A stretch of DNA of 64,000 nt. Origin: Prescottella defluvii (lineage in GTDB: Bacteria > Actinomycetota > Actinomycetes > Mycobacteriales > Mycobacteriaceae). Location: assembly GCA_029690005.1 (NCBI GenBank), contig CP121458.1:5289872-5353871 (forward strand). Direction: 5' to 3'. How positions within the stretch are numbered: the first letter of the stretch is position 1; the number at the start of each line of letters is the position of its first letter. The translations under genes and the position numbers were made by a program. The notes below the pieces were generated by a model. That model was not told the DNA's origin and made no database searches. It was given only the letters and a program-made list of their open reading frames with translations. Shown one piece after another: positions 48,125-56,846 of this stretch.

Positions 48125-49570
48125 CTATCCCTCGCCGCGGCGTCCGACGGTGATACCGAAGGCCAGGATCGCGCCGACCAGAGCGGCACCCGCGGCCACC
48201 ATGAAGCCGACGAAGAAGCCGTCCGAGCTGTAGACCGGGCCGGCCGGGCCCACCGCGAGCACGTGCTGGGCCAGCAGGGCGAAGCCCACCGAGGACAGCA
48301 TGCCGCCGAACATCGACTGCGACAGACCGGTGAAGTTCGCGCCGATCGCGCGCTGGTCCTCGGGCAGCGCCATCATCACCAGGTTCGGGATGGCGGCGTA
48401 GATCATCGAGCCGAAGCCGATGAGGCCGTACGCGAAGACGACCTGCCATGCCTTGTCGGGTGTGGTCGCCAGCATCGCGGCACCGGCGGCGATCAGGAGG
48501 GAGCCACCGATGAGGTGCTGGCGGAAGCCGATTCGCTTCGACGTGGCACCGACGAACACGCCACCGAGGACGATCAGGATGCCGCCGGGCAGCATCCACA
48601 GCGCCATGTCGGTGACCGACAGGCCGAAGCCGTAGTCGGCGGCCGCCTTCGGCGTCTGCAGCAGCATCGGGATCAGCGTCGCGGTGAGCGTCGTTGCGCC
48701 GTAGGCGATACCACCGGCGAGCAGCGTGATGCCGACCTTGCGGCTGGCGAGCACCTCGATGCTGATCAGCGGCTCGGGGCAGCGGCGCTCCCACACGACC
48801 CAGGCGACGGCGAAGATCACGGTGACGGCGAGCGTGCCGACGGTCTTACCGCTCAGCCAGCCCCAGCCGGCGCCGAGCGACAGCGCGAGCATCACGGTGA
48901 ACAGCGCGACGGTGAGCAGGAACGCGCCCAGCCAGTCGACCGAAACCTGCGCACGAACCGGGGTTTCGGGGACGAAGAACAGGGTCAGCAGGCCGCCCAC
49001 GGCGCACAGCGCGAAGGAGAACCAGAACACCGACGACACACCGGTGTGGTCGAGCATGTAGCCGGAGATCAGCGGTGCCAGCACGGTGACCACACCGACG
49101 CCGGTATTGGCGATGGAGATCGACATCGCCTGCAGGCGTGCCGGGAAGATGTCGCGGATCAGCGAGTACCCGAGGGCGGTGAAGGCGAAGCCGACGCCCG
49201 ACAGGAACCGGCCGACCAGCAGGATCGGGAACGTCGGCGCGACCGCGGAGATGAGCGCACCCAGGCTCGCGATGGCCGCGGTGATCACCAGGACCCGCTT
49301 CTTGCCGTAGACGTCGGCCAGCTTGCCGAGGATCGGGGACGCGATCGCTGCCGCGAGCACCAGTGCCGTCATGACCCAGACGACCTGCGTCGTCTCGTAC
49401 TTCGCAGCGATCTTCGGCAGCGCCGGGGTGAAGAGAGCGAACGCCAGTGCCGCCTGCTCGGTGAGCAGAACGAGGATCAGCAGGACCCGGATCCAGTACC
49501 CGGTCGAACCGCCGGAATCACCGGCGCCCCGGACGGGGGTCGCGTCGCCCTGAGAGACGGAGACTGACAT
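48125..49570 (-). CDS. MFS transporter, DHA2-like (14 helices)
   Basis: 481 residues. LADVYGKKRVLVITAAIASL is the helix 2-3 motif A, GRFLSGVGFAFTALGYSLIR is motif B, and IANTGVGVVTVLAPLISGYM is motif C, which marks drug:H+ antiporters. About fourteen membrane helices. It is divergent from the IclR gene and faces the KshA cluster's shared operator, so it may move a steroid or aromatic compound and not a drug. Confidence 0.88.
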   Translation of the reverse strand: MSVSVSQGDATPVRGAGDSGGSTGYWIRVLLILVLLTEQAALAFALFTPALPKIAAKYETTQVVWVMTALVLAAAIASPILGKLADVYGKKRVLVITAAIASLGALISAVAPTFPILLVGRFLSGVGFAFTALGYSLIRDIFPARLQAMSISIANTGVGVVTVLAPLISGYMLDHTGVSSVFWFSFALCAVGGLLTLFFVPETPVRAQVSVDWLGAFLLTVALFTVMLALSLGAGWGWLSGKTVGTLAVTVIFAVAWVVWERRCPEPLISIEVLASRKVGITLLAGGIAYGATTLTATLIPMLLQTPKAAADYGFGLSVTDMALWMLPGGILIVLGGVFVGATSKRIGFRQHLIGGSLLIAAGAAMLATTPDKAWQVVFAYGLIGFGSMIYAAIPNLVMMALPEDQRAIGANFTGLSQSMFGGMLSSVGFALLAQHVLAVGPAGPVYSSDGFFVGFMVAAGAALVGAILAFGITVGRRGEG

Positions 49571-49970
49571 TTCCTACCTACATTCCAGTCGTGTGTCCAA
49601 CAGTGACCGGAAGCACATTAGGAGGTGAGACGCGACTCACCTCCATCGTTTCCCGATGAGCGGAAAACTGCCCCGGACCGTATGGCGCACCCCCACACTG
49701 CCGGGGCGTCGATCGACGCCGCTCGGCGACATCCGAACGGAAACATCGTGCCCGCAAATGTTTTTCAGAAACCGTGCCACCGCGCTCCGCCGAGCCGAAT
49801 CCTCTTGCACGCATCCACCGGCCCCGCCAGGTAACGCGCACCACACCGATCCCGAACCCCGCGAACACCCCGAGGGCCCGCCGCCGTCCGGCACAGCCGT
49901 CACACCCCTCCGAAACGAATTCTCGGCGGCGCTGGAGCGACGCGGCTCACGCTGATACAGTCTCACCACT
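49571..49970. other. Intergenic region without a gene
   Basis: This stretch before the operator at 49971 has frequent short frames but none with a ribosome site, codon bias or family resemblance. It is somewhat richer in A/T than its surroundings and probably holds the MFS promoter. Confidence 0.4.
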
Positions 49971-49992
49971 TGATTGAACGCTTGCTCAATCA
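49971..49992. promoter_or_regulatory. Operator shared with the TetR-SDR gap
   Basis: An inverted repeat: ATTGAAC, GCTT, GCTCAAT, flanked by TG and CA so the outer arms are perfect for the last five bases. Read on the minus strand it matches the site at 53391-53410 at 18 of 20 positions. It lies about 37-58 bases before the IclR start. The probable binder is the TetR protein encoded at 53505. Confidence 0.6.
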
Positions 49993-50028
49993 GATCGGAA
50001 CGACGCACCAATGGAGGTTCGAAAGGTC

Positions 50029-50799
50029 ATGACGACGACAGAGGCAAGCTCACCGATCGCAGTCATCGACCGCGTCGCGATCCTCCTGGACGCGTTCCGG
50101 GAGGCGGAGCGGCTCACGCTGTCGGAGCTGTCGCGCCGCACCGGCTTCCCCCGGTCGTCCACGCACCGGATGCTGCTGCAGCTGGTCCGGATCGGCTGGA
50201 TCCGTCGCCACGGGCACGCGTACGAGCTCGGCATGAAGATGCTCGAACTCGGGTCCCTGGCCCAGCACCACGACCGGGTGCACCAGGCGGCCCTTCCGGT
50301 TCTGCACGAGCTGCACAACGCAACCGGCCTGGTCGTCCACCTCGCCGTGCTCGACGGCACCGACGTGCTCTACCTCGAGAAGCTCGGCGGCCGATTCACG
50401 CTCTCGGTTCCCTCCCGCGTGGGCGGACGGCAGCCCGCGTACCGCACCGCCATCGGCAAGGCCCTCCTCGCACACTCGCGCGTCGACGCCGAGACCGTGC
50501 TCCCCGGACCCACCGTGGGCCCGACCCAGAACTCGATCTGCGACCCCGCCCGCCTGCGCGTCGAGCTCGCCCGCATCCGCGAGCAGAGCATCGCCCACGA
50601 CCGGGACGAGACGACCGTCGGAGTGTCTTGCGTGGCGGCCGCCATCGGCGACGGCAAGAACACCGTCGGGGCGATCTCGGTGTGCGGACCGACCAGGGCG
50701 ATGAACAGCTCGGCACTGGTCGCGCCCGTGCGGATGGCCGCCCTCGCGACGTGGCGGCACATGACCAGCAGCCGCACGCTGCGCCCGATTCCGGCCTGA
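50029..50799 (+). CDS. IclR-family regulator
   Basis: 256 residues. The winged helix reads VIDRVAILLDAFREAERLTL, then LSRRTGFPRSSTHRMLLQLV; the effector domain shows GLVVHLAVLDGTDVLYLEKL and AYRTAIGKALLA. GGAGG at 50013-50017 decides for ATG 50029 over the in-frame ATG at 50011. IclR proteins often control aromatic or steroid degradation. It is convergent with the KshA-type gene. Confidence 0.88.
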   Translation: MTTTEASSPIAVIDRVAILLDAFREAERLTLSELSRRTGFPRSSTHRMLLQLVRIGWIRRHGHAYELGMKMLELGSLAQHHDRVHQAALPVLHELHNATGLVVHLAVLDGTDVLYLEKLGGRFTLSVPSRVGGRQPAYRTAIGKALLAHSRVDAETVLPGPTVGPTQNSICDPARLRVELARIREQSIAHDRDETTVGVSCVAAAIGDGKNTVGAISVCGPTRAMNSSALVAPVRMAALATWRHMTSSRTLRPIPA

Positions 50800-50816
50800 C
50801 AGCACCGCCACGACGC

Positions 50817-50853
50817 AGAGGGTGGGCCCACCGACCAGGTGGGCCCACCCTCT
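50817..50853. terminator. Terminator between IclR and kshA
   Basis: A 16-base-pair perfect stem with a 5-base loop (GACCA) 18 bases after the IclR stop. A second, weaker hairpin (GTGCCCCTG pairing with CAGGGGCAC, 50905-50933) lies just after the kshA stop. Confidence 0.8.
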
Positions 50854-50952
50854 TCTCGTCTTCCGGGACCGCCGCCCTCGATCGGAACGAACGAAAACGG
50901 CTGTGCCCCTGCCGAATCATCGACAGGGGCACGGTCAGTGCAGTCGAAGGAC

Positions 50953-52113
50953 CTAGACGTCCGCGACCAGCTCGACGGGCTTGACGCCGTTCGCCACGTT
51001 GTCCGCGACGACGTCACGCCAGTTCTGCTGCGCGCGAGTCGTGTCGACCTCGAACTCGAAGCGCTTGGTCATGTCCTCGGTGACGTCCTCGACGTCCACG
51101 TAGAACTGCTGGTACCAGCGACGCAGCTGGTAGACCGGGCCGTCTTCCTCGGTCAGCAGCGGGTTCTCGATCCGGCTCTTGTGGTTCCAGATCGCGATGT
51201 CCTGCTTGAACTGGTGCTCGACACCCTCGGTGAACTGCTCGGCCATCGCCTTGGCGTCCTCGTCCGACAGACCCTCGGTGCGCTTGACGATGGTGCCCCA
51301 CTGCAGGATGAACGAGTCGTTCGTGATCGGGTAGTGGCAGTTGGCCAGCTTGGTCTCGACCTTCACGTCGCCCGCAACCGTGTAAACGGTGTCGAGCATG
51401 AAGGACGGACCGAAGTACGACGCGTCCGAGATCGTCTCGGCCTCGGACATTCCCAGCTGAACGCCGGTCTGGATGTCGTCACGGCCACCCGAGCGCATCA
51501 CCTGGGTCGCGACGTGACCCTCGAAGATGTTCTTGAAGTAGGTCGGGATCTGGAAGTGCACGTAGAAGAAGTGCGCCATGTCCACCACGTTGTCGACGAT
51601 CTCACGGCAGTGCGAGCCCTCGACGACGTAGGTGTTCCAGCTCCAGTCGCTCCAGCCACCCTCGTCGTAGCCCTCGATCTCCGGGATGGTGACGTCGGCC
51701 GGCGGCGGGTTGCCCTGCGGATCGTTGTAGACGAAGAACAGGCCGTTGCGCTCGAGCTTGACCCACGACTTGGTCTTGGCGACCGGGGGAACGCGTCGGG
51801 CGTAAGGGATCTCGGTGCACTTGCCCTTGCCGTTCCAGCGCCAGTCGTGGAACGGGCAGGCGATGGTGTCGCCCTTGATCTCGCCCATGGCGAGGTTGCC
51901 ACCCATGTGGCGGCAGAACGCGTCGAGGACCTGCAGCTCGCCCTTGCTGTCCTCGAACACGACCAGGTCGGTGCCGAAGATCTTGACCTGGTGCGGCTTT
52001 CCGTCGCGGAAGTCCTGCGCACGGCCGATGCAGTGCCAGCCACGCGCGAAGCGGTCGGGGTTGCTACCCGCCACGATCTCCCGGACCTCGACGTCGTCGG
52101 AAATCTCGGTCAT
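50953..52113 (-). CDS. kshA: KshA-type Rieske monooxygenase (oxygenase subunit)
   Basis: 386 residues. The Rieske [2Fe-2S] ligands are C67-x-H69 (CRHMGGN) and C86-x2-H89 (CPFHDW); the iron centre follows in NVVDMAHFFYVH. Start ATG 52113 is preceded by GGAGG. It best fits 3-ketosteroid 9-alpha-hydroxylase, which opens sterol ring B with the reductase KshB. KshB is not here. Rhodococci hold several KshA paralogues of differing steroid preference, so the exact steroid cannot be told. It follows the small zinc-ribbon gene by 87 bases. Confidence 0.9.
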   Translation of the reverse strand: MTEISDDVEVREIVAGSNPDRFARGWHCIGRAQDFRDGKPHQVKIFGTDLVVFEDSKGELQVLDAFCRHMGGNLAMGEIKGDTIACPFHDWRWNGKGKCTEIPYARRVPPVAKTKSWVKLERNGLFFVYNDPQGNPPPADVTIPEIEGYDEGGWSDWSWNTYVVEGSHCREIVDNVVDMAHFFYVHFQIPTYFKNIFEGHVATQVMRSGGRDDIQTGVQLGMSEAETISDASYFGPSFMLDTVYTVAGDVKVETKLANCHYPITNDSFILQWGTIVKRTEGLSDEDAKAMAEQFTEGVEHQFKQDIAIWNHKSRIENPLLTEEDGPVYQLRRWYQQFYVDVEDVTEDMTKRFEFEVDTTRAQQNWRDVVADNVANGVKPVELVADV

Positions 52114-52200
52114 CTTGCCTCCTTCGAAAGAGTGAGCACTCCGCCCTTGTGCGAGCAGCGCTTGAAAAACCCGGAACTGCAGAGAAACTGGTTCCGTCGG

Positions 52201-52473
52201 CTATGAGTAGGAGCGGACTTCCTCGGTCGACCCCGAAACCGGCACGGTGCGGTACGACTCGCCGAGGCGGCCCTCGGCGACGGCCTCGTCGATGCTCTTG
52301 TTCAGTGCACCGCACGTCCGCACATACATGCTGTGCGTTCCGCCCGCCGCTGCCTCGCGGAACTCGGCGCACGCCGTCTCCGCGTCCTCGAGCCACTGGG
52401 TGCTGGTGTGCGTCGAGCTGTACTTCTCGACGAGTACGCGGTTACCGCACGATCCGCATTCGACCGGCTGCAT
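52201..52473 (-). CDS. Small Cys-rich protein next to kshA
   Basis: 90 residues starting MQPVECGSCGNRVLVEKYSS. The CGSC pair near the start suggests half of a zinc or iron-sulfur ribbon; one more Cys is in RTCGAL and one in ETACAEF. HTSTQWL and a helical tail follow. Position directly upstream of the oxygenase on the same strand suggests an accessory or ferredoxin-like role, which is inference. Confidence 0.65.
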   Translation of the reverse strand: MQPVECGSCGNRVLVEKYSSTHTSTQWLEDAETACAEFREAAAGGTHSMYVRTCGALNKSIDEAVAEGRLGESYRTVPVSGSTEEVRSYS

Positions 52474-52575
52474 TGCGCGATCCTTCCGTTCGGAACTGTA
52501 TTCGGCCAGCGTACGAGCAGTGAGTGCGCTCTCCCTGGTCGATTTCCGTTGAGCGGTAAAGTATTCGGACCGCGA

Positions 52576-53331
52576 CTACCTCAGGAAAGCCTGTCCTCCG
52601 TCGACCGGCAGTGAATGGCCGGTTATGTACCGCGCGGCGGGACTGCACAGGAACACCACGGCCGGCCCGATGTCCGTCTCGGCGTCACCCAGACGCCCCA
52701 ACGGCACGCTCCGCAGGTACTCGCCGTAGGCCTCCGGATTGAGCTCGGCCCACTCGTCCATCAACGGCGACGACGCCAGCGGCAGAATCGCATTGACGCG
52801 GATTCCGTCGCCGCCCCACTCGCACGCCGCCGTCCGGGTCAGCACACGCACAGCCTCCTTGGCCGCCGCGTAGGCACCCGTACCCGTCGGATCCCACTTC
52901 ATGCCGGCTGCGGATCCGAGGTTGACGATCGACCCGCGCCCCTTCAGGTGGGGGTGACACGCACGCATCAGACGCAGCGTCGCCAACGGCCCCGAATTCA
53001 TGCTGCCGTGATAGTCGTCCTCACTGACGTCCAGAAGGGTTCCGTGGGCCGGAGTCTGCGCGTTGTTCACGAGGATCGACAGACTTCCGTACGTCTCGAC
53101 CACATCCGCGATCACCCCGTCGATCTGCTCGGGATCGGTCACGTCGCACTGGAGCGCGACGGCCTCGCCGCCCCGGCGGACGATCTCGTCGGCGGTGTCG
53201 ACGACCTTCGACAGGGTCCGTCCGACCACCGCGACGCGCGCTCCCTCGGCCGCCAGCGCCAGGGCGATTCCACGCCCGATCCCCTGACCGGCACCCGTCA
53301 CCACCGCGACGTCACCCTCGAGTACACCCAT
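52576..53331 (-). CDS. SDR-family oxidoreductase
   Basis: 251 residues from ATG 53331. TGAGQGIGRG binds NAD(P), NNAQTPAHG is the NNAG-equivalent, the catalytic Ser is in VNLGSAAGM, and the Tyr-Lys pair is YAAAK. C-terminal DGGQAFLR is usual. It may act as a hydroxysteroid or acyl dehydrogenase of the cluster. First gene on this strand and divergent from the TetR gene. Confidence 0.88.
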   Translation of the reverse strand: MGVLEGDVAVVTGAGQGIGRGIALALAAEGARVAVVGRTLSKVVDTADEIVRRGGEAVALQCDVTDPEQIDGVIADVVETYGSLSILVNNAQTPAHGTLLDVSEDDYHGSMNSGPLATLRLMRACHPHLKGRGSIVNLGSAAGMKWDPTGTGAYAAAKEAVRVLTRTAACEWGGDGIRVNAILPLASSPLMDEWAELNPEAYGEYLRSVPLGRLGDAETDIGPAVVFLCSPAARYITGHSLPVDGGQAFLR

Positions 53332-53390
53332 TGCTGCTCCTGCTGCTCTCTCGGTCACAAGACGCGGATCATTGTGATCCAAGACACCGA

Positions 53391-53408
53391 ATTGAGCAAA
53401 CGCTCAAT
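53391..53408. promoter_or_regulatory. TetR operator
   Basis: ATTGAGC, AAAC, GCTCAAT: perfect 7-base arms, 4-base spacer, between the divergent SDR and TetR genes. A near copy is at 49971-49992. Confidence 0.65.
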
Positions 53409-53504
53409 CAATGTAGGATTGCCTTGCCGGGACCGGTTGCCGCCGAACGGGCACGGGTAGCATGAGGCGCCACAGAATCGACCCAGGTACAGGGGGAAAT
53501 CCAC

Positions 53505-54086
53505 ATGGATCCGCAGGAACGACGGCGTCAGATCCTCGATCGTTCCGGCGAGATATTCGCGACCAAAGGCATCTCGGCGACAACCGTCCGCGAGATCGCC
53601 GATGCGTGCGGGGTGTACTCCGGCACGCTCTACCACTACTTCCCATCCAAGGACGCCATCGTCACCGAGATCATCCGGGTCTACGTGGACGAGCTCTACG
53701 AACGCTGCACCGAAGTGATCGACCGGCAGCTCCCGCCCATCGCACGACTCGAGGCCCTCGTGCTCGTGGCGATCGACGCGGCCGAGAACCACCGCCATGC
53801 CACCGCGATCTGGCAGGTCGAGACCGACTACATGCGCGACAAGATGCTCGAGGCCAGCCTGGGCGACAAGGGCGACTTCGCCGCCGGATTATGGATGCAG
53901 TGCCTCACGGAGGCCCAGGCCGACGGCGAACTCCGCTCGGACATCGACGCCGCCACGTTCTACCAGCTGATGCGGGACTCGGTGTGGCTCACCAGCCGGT
54001 GGTTCCGCGCGTCACCGAAGAAGTCCAACGCTGATTTCGCGCACGAGATCACGTCGATCTACATCGACGGGCTCCGCGTGCGCTGA
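53505..54086 (+). CDS. TetR-family regulator (KstR2-like)
   Basis: 193 residues. ERRRQILDRSGEIFATKGIS, then IADACGVYSGTLYHYFPSKD, is the DNA-binding domain; the C-terminal domain (MRDSVWLTSRWFRASP) resembles that of KstR2, the sterol-ring regulator of mycobacteria. The ATTGAGC-type operator differs from known KstR and KstR2 sites, so this is probably a separate regulator. It is divergent from the SDR gene and would control both that unit and the IclR/MFS gap. Confidence 0.85.
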   Translation: MDPQERRRQILDRSGEIFATKGISATTVREIADACGVYSGTLYHYFPSKDAIVTEIIRVYVDELYERCTEVIDRQLPPIARLEALVLVAIDAAENHRHATAIWQVETDYMRDKMLEASLGDKGDFAAGLWMQCLTEAQADGELRSDIDAATFYQLMRDSVWLTSRWFRASPKKSNADFAHEITSIYIDGLRVR

Positions 54087-54101
54087 CGCCGCGCATACGA
54101 C

Positions 54102-54144
54102 GAAGGGCGGGGCAGGCGAATCGATTTCGCCTGCCCCGCCCTTC
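54102..54144. terminator. Bidirectional terminator
   Basis: A 19-base-pair perfect stem with a 5-base loop between the convergent TetR and Clp genes. Confidence 0.88.
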
Positions 54145-54158
54145 TCGTACTCGTCGGA

Positions 54159-56591
54159 TCAGCTGACGACGAGATCCAACTCGTCGTCGGTCACCTTGAC
54201 GGTGATCCGCCCGCCGGCGTCCAGGACGTCGTCGAGCAGCAGATCGGCGATCCGGTCGTCGACCTCACGCGCAATGGTCCTGCGCAGCGGCCGCGCCCCG
54301 AACTCGGGCTGGTGCCCGTACTCGGCGATCCAGTCCACCGCATCGGGAGTGAACTCGATGTCGATGTCCTTGGCCCGCAACCGGTCACGGCTCTCACTCA
54401 GGAGCAGATCGGTGATCCGGTGCAGCTGATCGGACTCTAGCTTGCGGAAGATCACGATCTCGTCGATCCGGTTGAGGAACTCCGGCCGGAACGACTCCCG
54501 CAGTCGACCCATCACCCTGTCGCGCAACGGCTTCTCCACTGCCGCGGCATCTCCGGTCGTGAAGCCCAGCGCACCGCCCTTGCTCGAGATGATATCCGAA
54601 CCGAGGTTGCTGGTCATGATCAGGACGGTGTTCTTGAAGTCCACCGTCCGACCCTGACCGTCGGTCAGCCGTCCGTCGTCGAGCACCTGCAGCAGCACGT
54701 TGAACACGTCCGGGTGCGCCTTCTCGATCTCGTCGAGCAGGATCACCGAGTACGGGTGCCGCCGCACCTGTTCGGTGAGCTGACCGGCCTCGCCGTAGCC
54801 GACGTAGCCCGGAGGCGCCCCGACCAGCCGGCTCGCGGTGTGCCGCTCGCCGAACTCGCTCATGTCGAGCCGCAGCATCTTGCTCTCGTCACCGAACAGC
54901 GACTGCGCCAACGCCTTCGCCAGTTCCGTCTTGCCGACGCCGGTCGGACCCAGGAACAGGAAGCTGCCGACGGGCCGACGCGGATCGCCCATGCCGGTCC
55001 GGCTGCGCCGCACCGCCCGCGAGATCGCCTTGACGGCGTCCTCCTGGCCGACGACCCGCTGGTGCAGCTCGTCCTCGAGCCGACGCAGACGTTCCTTCTC
55101 CTTCTGCGTCATCTGGCTGGCCGGGATCCCGGTCGCCCGGGCGACCACTTCAGCGATGTCCTCGGCTGTCACCGACGGTGCCTCGACCGCAGCAGGCTCA
55201 CCGCCACGAGCCTCCGCGAGCCGCTTCTCGACACCGGTGATCTCGTCACGCAGCTGCGACGCATGCTCGTACTGTTCAGCCGCCACAGCATCTTCCTTGG
55301 ACTTCTCCAGTCGCGCGATCCGCTGCTGCAGCGCCTTCGCATCCGGGTTGGATGCGCCCAGCTGCAGGCGCTTTCGCGCACCCGCCTGGTCGAGCAGGTC
55401 GATCGCCTTGTCCGGCAGGTACCGGTCGGCGATGTAGCGCGACGACAGTTCGACGGCAGCCGCGATCGCCTCGTCGGTGTACCGGACACGGTGATGGTCC
55501 TCGTACCGCTCACGCAGCCCGGCCAGGATCTCCTTGGCGTCGTCCTGACTCGGCTCGTTCACCGTCACCGGCTGGAACCGCCGCTCGAGCGCCGAGTCCT
55601 TCTCGATGTGCTTGCGGTACTCGTCGAGTGTGGTCGCACCCACGATGCGCAGATCACCACGGGCCAGCTTGGGCTTGAGGATGTTTCCGGCATCCATCGC
55701 ACCCTCGCCGCCCGCACCGGCACCGACGATCGTGTGGAGCTCGTCGATGAAGACGATGAGACGACCGTCCTGGGCAACGATCTCGTCGACCGCCTTGGTC
55801 AGCCGCTCCTCGAAGTCGCCGCGGTAGCGGGTTCCGGACAACATCCCGGCGAGGTCGAGCTGGACGATCCTCTTGTCCGCCAACACCTCCGGAACGTCGC
55901 CGTCCACGATGCGCTGCGCCAGACCCTCGACGACGGCGGTCTTGCCGACGCCGGCTTCGCCGACCAGGACCGGGTTGTTCTTGGTCCGTCGGGCGAGGAT
56001 CTCGATGGCCTGCTCGATCTCGTCGCCGCGGCCGATGACCGGGTCGACGCCGCCCGAGCGGGCACGTTCGGTCAGGTCCGTACCGTACCTGTCGAGCGTC
56101 GGGGTGGCCGAATCCTGCTGGGGCTCGGCCGGACCCGCCGCAACGGCCGACTGCATCGACTCGGGCGTCACACCCGCGGACGCGAGGATGCGCCCGGTGG
56201 TCGAGTCACCGTTGGAGACCAGCGACAGGAAGATGTGCTCGGGGTCGATGTACGTCGAGCCGAGCGCCCGCGCGATCTGATGCGCGTCGAGCAGTGCCCG
56301 ACGGCCGGCGGCCGTGACCGTCGGCGAGGTCGAGACGGCCTCGCGCCCGCGAGGCAGGTGTGCCTCCGCGTCCTTCGAGATCGCCTCCGGGTCCCCGCCC
56401 ACGCGCTTCACCATGTCGCGCACCGGGTCCTTGACCGCGGCGACGTGCAGGATGTGCAGTGCGTCCAGGCCCGTGTCACCCCGGCCGGCCGCGAACTGCG
56501 CGGCCTCCGCCATGAGCTGTTGAGTGTCGTTGCTCATGAGACGGGTGATGTCGATGCGCCCGGGCCCCTCGGGCCCGAAGAATGCCGGCAT
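54159..56591 (-). CDS. Clp/Hsp100 ATPase, ClpC-like
   Basis: 810 residues. An N-terminal double ClpN repeat is followed by AAA+ domain 1 (GEAGVGKTAVVEG, FIDELHTIVGAG), a short middle with a UVR-type motif (AAEQYEHASQLRDEI), and AAA+ domain 2 (GPTGVGKTELAKAL, LLDEIEKAHPDVFN). The short middle makes it ClpC-like, not ClpB (no long disaggregase coil). It unfolds proteins, for ClpP or for refolding. A HAIR-like element is 18 bases upstream of the start. Frame intact. Confidence 0.93.
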   Translation of the reverse strand: MPAFFGPEGPGRIDITRLMSNDTQQLMAEAAQFAAGRGDTGLDALHILHVAAVKDPVRDMVKRVGGDPEAISKDAEAHLPRGREAVSTSPTVTAAGRRALLDAHQIARALGSTYIDPEHIFLSLVSNGDSTTGRILASAGVTPESMQSAVAAGPAEPQQDSATPTLDRYGTDLTERARSGGVDPVIGRGDEIEQAIEILARRTKNNPVLVGEAGVGKTAVVEGLAQRIVDGDVPEVLADKRIVQLDLAGMLSGTRYRGDFEERLTKAVDEIVAQDGRLIVFIDELHTIVGAGAGGEGAMDAGNILKPKLARGDLRIVGATTLDEYRKHIEKDSALERRFQPVTVNEPSQDDAKEILAGLRERYEDHHRVRYTDEAIAAAVELSSRYIADRYLPDKAIDLLDQAGARKRLQLGASNPDAKALQQRIARLEKSKEDAVAAEQYEHASQLRDEITGVEKRLAEARGGEPAAVEAPSVTAEDIAEVVARATGIPASQMTQKEKERLRRLEDELHQRVVGQEDAVKAISRAVRRSRTGMGDPRRPVGSFLFLGPTGVGKTELAKALAQSLFGDESKMLRLDMSEFGERHTASRLVGAPPGYVGYGEAGQLTEQVRRHPYSVILLDEIEKAHPDVFNVLLQVLDDGRLTDGQGRTVDFKNTVLIMTSNLGSDIISSKGGALGFTTGDAAAVEKPLRDRVMGRLRESFRPEFLNRIDEIVIFRKLESDQLHRITDLLLSESRDRLRAKDIDIEFTPDAVDWIAEYGHQPEFGARPLRRTIAREVDDRIADLLLDDVLDAGGRITVKVTDDELDLVVS

Positions 56592-56609
56592 TCGCAGCCT
56601 CCTCCAAAG

Positions 56610-56629
56610 TTGAGTCTTATCGACTCATG
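56610..56629. promoter_or_regulatory. HAIR-like HspR operator
   Basis: TTGAGT, seven bases, ACTCATG. The HspR box is CTTGAGT-N7-ACTCAAG; this site differs at only two outer bases. It lies immediately upstream of the Clp gene, so heat-shock control by HspR is predicted. Confidence 0.72.
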
Positions 56630-56846
56630 GAACATGCCTGTGGAAGATTCAATTCCCGACCGTCCAGGATTCTTTCCGAGACAGCCCCGTTACCTCGCCC
56701 GGCGCCGCCCCGCCCACCCCAGCCGACGTCCTGACCTCGACATTCACCGGTCGCCGCAGCGACGACACCGAGAACTGTGACACCGGACACAACGGCGGCG
56801 TATCGGTCTTGACCTCGAGCGCACTCGAGCTTCTACCTTCGGGTCC

